From NCBI GenBank assembly GCA_903913215.1, contig CAIWKE010000027.1, positions 62,001 to 126,000 of the forward strand: a stretch of DNA of 64,000 nt, written 5' to 3'. The notes below the pieces were generated by a model. That model did no database searches, was not told the DNA's origin, and was given only the letters and a program-made list of their open reading frames with translations. Below are positions 62,006 through 64,000 of this stretch, in pieces. Both the position numbers and the translations under genes were made by a program. The DNA comes from an uncultured Holophagaceae bacterium (lineage in GTDB: Bacteria > Acidobacteriota > Holophagae > Holophagales > Holophagaceae). The stretch's first letter is position 1. Every line of letters starts with the position of its first letter.

Positions 62006-62842
62006 CTACTGTTGCTGCTGATTCTGCTGGGCCGCGTCCGGCCGGGTCTCATTGATCATGACATCAGCCTGCACCGCGGTGGCGGTCGCGCCGAAGGCCG
62101 AGCCCCTCACTGGGGCTGCCTCCTGGGCATCCAGGCCGCAGCAGAGGCGGACGTAGTGGTCCGTGACGCAGAGGCCGTTGGTGGCGTCGAAGCCGAGCCA
62201 GCCCAATCCCTCCACCCAGGCCTCGGCCCAGGCATGGGTCTCCCGCAAGGCCTGGCTGGCATCGTCGGCCAGGAGGTAGCCGGCCACGTAGCGGGCGGGG
62301 ATGCCGAGCACCCGGGCCGCGCTCACGAAGAGGTGGGTGTGGTCCTGGCAGACGCCTTGGCCCTGGGCCAGGGCTTCGGCGGCGGTGGAGGCCGTGGAGG
62401 TGCTGCCGGGGCGGTAGCTGATGACTTCTCGCACCAGCCCAGAAAGGGCGTGGAGGCGGCCGAGGGTGTCCGGGCCGACGACACTCTGGGCGAAGGCACG
62501 AATGGCCGCATCGGGTCGGGTCAGGTCCGTCTGGCGGAGGAAGACCGGCAGGGGCGCCTCCTGGCGGAAGCCCGACACTACGCCGTGGCGGTCACTGGTC
62601 TCCACGCTGCCCGAGGCCACGATGCTGAGCTCGCGGACGGGGCGCCGTTGCTGGAAGAAGGCCTCGCTGTCTCCGAAGCCATTGGCATGGAAGGTGGACA
62701 CAGGCTCGCCGTTGACCGAGACCTGCCAGTCCCGTGGTGTCTGGCAGTTCAACTGAGGGGGCTGGAGCCGAAGGAGCAGCGCGATCTGGCCCACGGGCGT
62801 GTCATAGCGATACGTCGTCTGGTGGAGGACGGTGAGTTCCAT
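62006..62842 (-). CDS. Transglutaminase-like cysteine peptidase family protein
   Basis: A 278-aa protein. The N-terminal LTVLHQTTYRYDTPV is the typical bacterial transglutaminase N-region. The triad is GQGVCQDHTHLF (Cys), RETHAWAEAW (His) and GFDATNG (Asp). ATG 62842 is preferred over 62878. It is 16 nt upstream of Anbu and 8 nt downstream of the alpha-E gene, in the widespread Anbu cluster thought to be involved in peptide ligation or turnover. Confidence 0.88.
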   Translation of the reverse strand: MELTVLHQTTYRYDTPVGQIALLLRLQPPQLNCQTPRDWQVSVNGEPVSTFHANGFGDSEAFFQQRRPVRELSIVASGSVETSDRHGVVSGFRQEAPLPVFLRQTDLTRPDAAIRAFAQSVVGPDTLGRLHALSGLVREVISYRPGSTSTASTAAEALAQGQGVCQDHTHLFVSAARVLGIPARYVAGYLLADDASQALRETHAWAEAWVEGLGWLGFDATNGLCVTDHYVRLCCGLDAQEAAPVRGSAFGATATAVQADVMINETRPDAAQQNQQQQ

Positions 62843-62849
62843 GGTGTCC

Positions 62850-63779
62850 CTAGAAGTGGTAGGACTCGGCGATTTCAAGGGCCAGCTGGTTGGTCATCTT
62901 GAGGCACTGCTGCACGGATTCGTGCAGGCCCCGCTGGAAGATTGCCCCATCCCGGCCCTCCAGCAGCAGCTCGAAGATCTCGTCCACGGTCTCGTGGCAA
63001 TCCGCATGCACGCCGTGCTCCTCGGCCAGGCGTTCCAGGTGCCAGCGCATCTGGTCTACGCAGTAGGCCACGGAGCGGGGGAAGGCCCGGTTAACCATGA
63101 GGAAATCGGAGATGTGGGCCGGGGAGTAGGCCCCGCCATAGACGTGGTGGTAGGCGCGGATGCCAGAGAGGGCGTGCAGGACCGAGGTCCACTGGTAGTG
63201 GTCCCGCCCGCCGCCCACCACATCCGTCTCCGGCAGCAGGACGAAGTACTTCACGTCGAGGAGACGCAGAGTCATCTGGGCCCGTTCGAGAGCCCCGCCG
63301 ATGGACATGAAGGCGTGGCCCGCGTGGCGCATCATCCCGGTCTCCGCAGCCCCCCGGAAGACCGAGGCGCGGGTCTTGACCCAGTCGATGAGCGCCGGCA
63401 GTTCCTGGCAGGCCTCGGCGGCGCTGAGCCCCTCGAAGCGGCGCCAGCTCATGTTGAGGGCCTCCCACATCTCCTGGGTGAGCCGGATGCGCACGGAGCG
63501 GCCATTGGCGCGGGCCCGCACCAGGCAGGCCTGGATGGAGGCGGGGTTCTCGGGGTCCAGCAGGAGGATGCGGGCGATGTCCTCTTCGGTGATGGGCGCC
63601 CCCGGCTGCACGAAGGACTCGGAGTCCGTAACCCGCAGCACGGAGCGCCACTCGTCCCGGTAGGCGGAACCGGGCAGCACGGCCATGCGTTGCCCCATGG
63701 TGATGAGGCGGGCCGTGCTCTCGGCCCGCTCCAGGTAGCGGGCCATCCAGAACAGGTTCTCGGCAGTCCGGCTCAGCAT
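62850..63779 (-). CDS. Alpha-E domain (DUF403) protein
   Basis: A 309-aa helical protein beginning with MLSRTAENLFWMARYLERAE, the hallmark of the alpha-E family. Later RGAAETGMMRHAGHAFMSIG and RRFEGLSAAEACQEL fit. It acts with a circularly permuted ATP-grasp enzyme and a transglutaminase-like protein in a predicted peptide-modification system. The ATP-grasp gene lies 2 nt upstream. Confidence 0.92.
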   Translation of the reverse strand: MLSRTAENLFWMARYLERAESTARLITMGQRMAVLPGSAYRDEWRSVLRVTDSESFVQPGAPITEEDIARILLLDPENPASIQACLVRARANGRSVRIRLTQEMWEALNMSWRRFEGLSAAEACQELPALIDWVKTRASVFRGAAETGMMRHAGHAFMSIGGALERAQMTLRLLDVKYFVLLPETDVVGGGRDHYQWTSVLHALSGIRAYHHVYGGAYSPAHISDFLMVNRAFPRSVAYCVDQMRWHLERLAEEHGVHADCHETVDEIFELLLEGRDGAIFQRGLHESVQQCLKMTNQLALEIAESYHF

Positions 63780-63781
63780 GG

Positions 63782-64000
63782 CTAGTTCCTCAGTACCCAG
63801 GTGTCCTTCACGCCGCCGCCCTGGCTGGAGTTCACCACCAGGGAGCCCTCTGTGAGCGCCACCCGCGTGAGGCCGCCGGGCACCAGGCGCATCTGCTTGC
63901 CCACCAGGCAGAACGGGCGGAAGTCCGCGTGGCGACCCACCACGCCAGCCTCGCCCAAGGTCGGCACCGTGGACAGGTCCAGGGTGGGCTGGGCGATGAA
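63782..64000 (-). CDS. Circularly permuted ATP-grasp protein, partial (3' end)
   Basis: The last 72 codons of a gene that continues beyond the window edge. [26 protein letters not shown] and [17 protein letters not shown] are the C-terminal signature of the circularly permuted ATP-grasp family (formerly DUF404/407). It heads the alpha-E, transglutaminase and Anbu cluster. Confidence 0.9.
   Translation of the reverse strand, partial: FIAQPTLDLSTVPTLGEAGVVGRHADFRPFCLVGKQMRLVPGGLTRVALTEGSLVVNSSQGGGVKDTWVLRN

Overview
The window looks like a bacterial chromosome segment with a large mosaic accessory region (about 1-53.9 kb) joined to a GC-rich conserved backbone (about 53.9-64 kb). The backbone carries an SAH riboswitch in front of ahcY, a comEA/pseudopilin/radC cluster, an Anbu-transglutaminase-alpha-E-ATP-grasp cluster and a dCache sensor with a C-terminal Cys4 module. 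The accessory part has a large S53 peptidase and LytTR signalling. Together these suggest an Acidobacteriota member, perhaps Holophagaceae (Geothrix-like). This is an inference from gene content, not a proven taxonomy.

Layout of the accessory region. 0.1-2.6 kb: a translationally coupled trio (PIN-GNAT-ASCH/EVE-like fusion, small ASCH protein, archaeal-adenylate-kinase-like P-loop kinase). 2.8-6.8 kb: a frameshifted metallophosphoesterase, an unknown 272-aa protein, and a divergent XRE / ImmA-IrrE / PIN-like operon ending in a clear terminator. 6.95-8.46 kb: an IS5-type insertion with a perfect 7-bp target duplication and an in-frame stop in its transposase. 9.1-11.2 kb: a second operon with an adenylate-kinase-like protein, joined to a BpsA-type methyl/aminopropyl-transferase fold and an unknown protein. 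11.7-18.4 kb: a Cys-rich secreted protein, an orphan DUF6088 antitoxin, twin Cys-motif proteins with an XRE regulator, and three exported proteins. 18.6-22.4 kb: a DRT1-type reverse transcriptase-nitrilase defence gene. 22.9-24.8 kb: small VirB10-like and VirB9-like proteins. 26.0-31.3 kb: a Tn7-like module (TnsA-TnsB fusion, TniB/TnsC, TniQ) without CRISPR. 31.3-37.4 kb: membrane, DUF6765, outer-membrane and S53-peptidase genes. 38.2-43.6 kb: a candidate RiPP locus in which a 55-aa Thr-rich precursor heads an operon with a LytS-like kinase and a LytTR regulator, divergent from a full-length LanB dehydratase. 43.9-47.2 kb: AT-rich exported proteins and a truncated second copy of the IS. 47.3-53.6 kb: membrane proteins, two tandem paralogous small peptides, an Mrr-type nuclease, small genes and strong hairpins.

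Two points stand out. First, the RiPP/two-component locus. Second, two paralogous loci 20 kb apart (32.4-32.9 and 52.7-53.1 kb) in which a second protein is encoded in the +1 frame inside the 5' half of a membrane-protein gene, with the two start codons exactly 31 nt apart in both copies. The density of defence-like operons, IS copies, broken genes and hairpins suggests a defence/mobile island whose right edge truncates radC near 53.96 kb.
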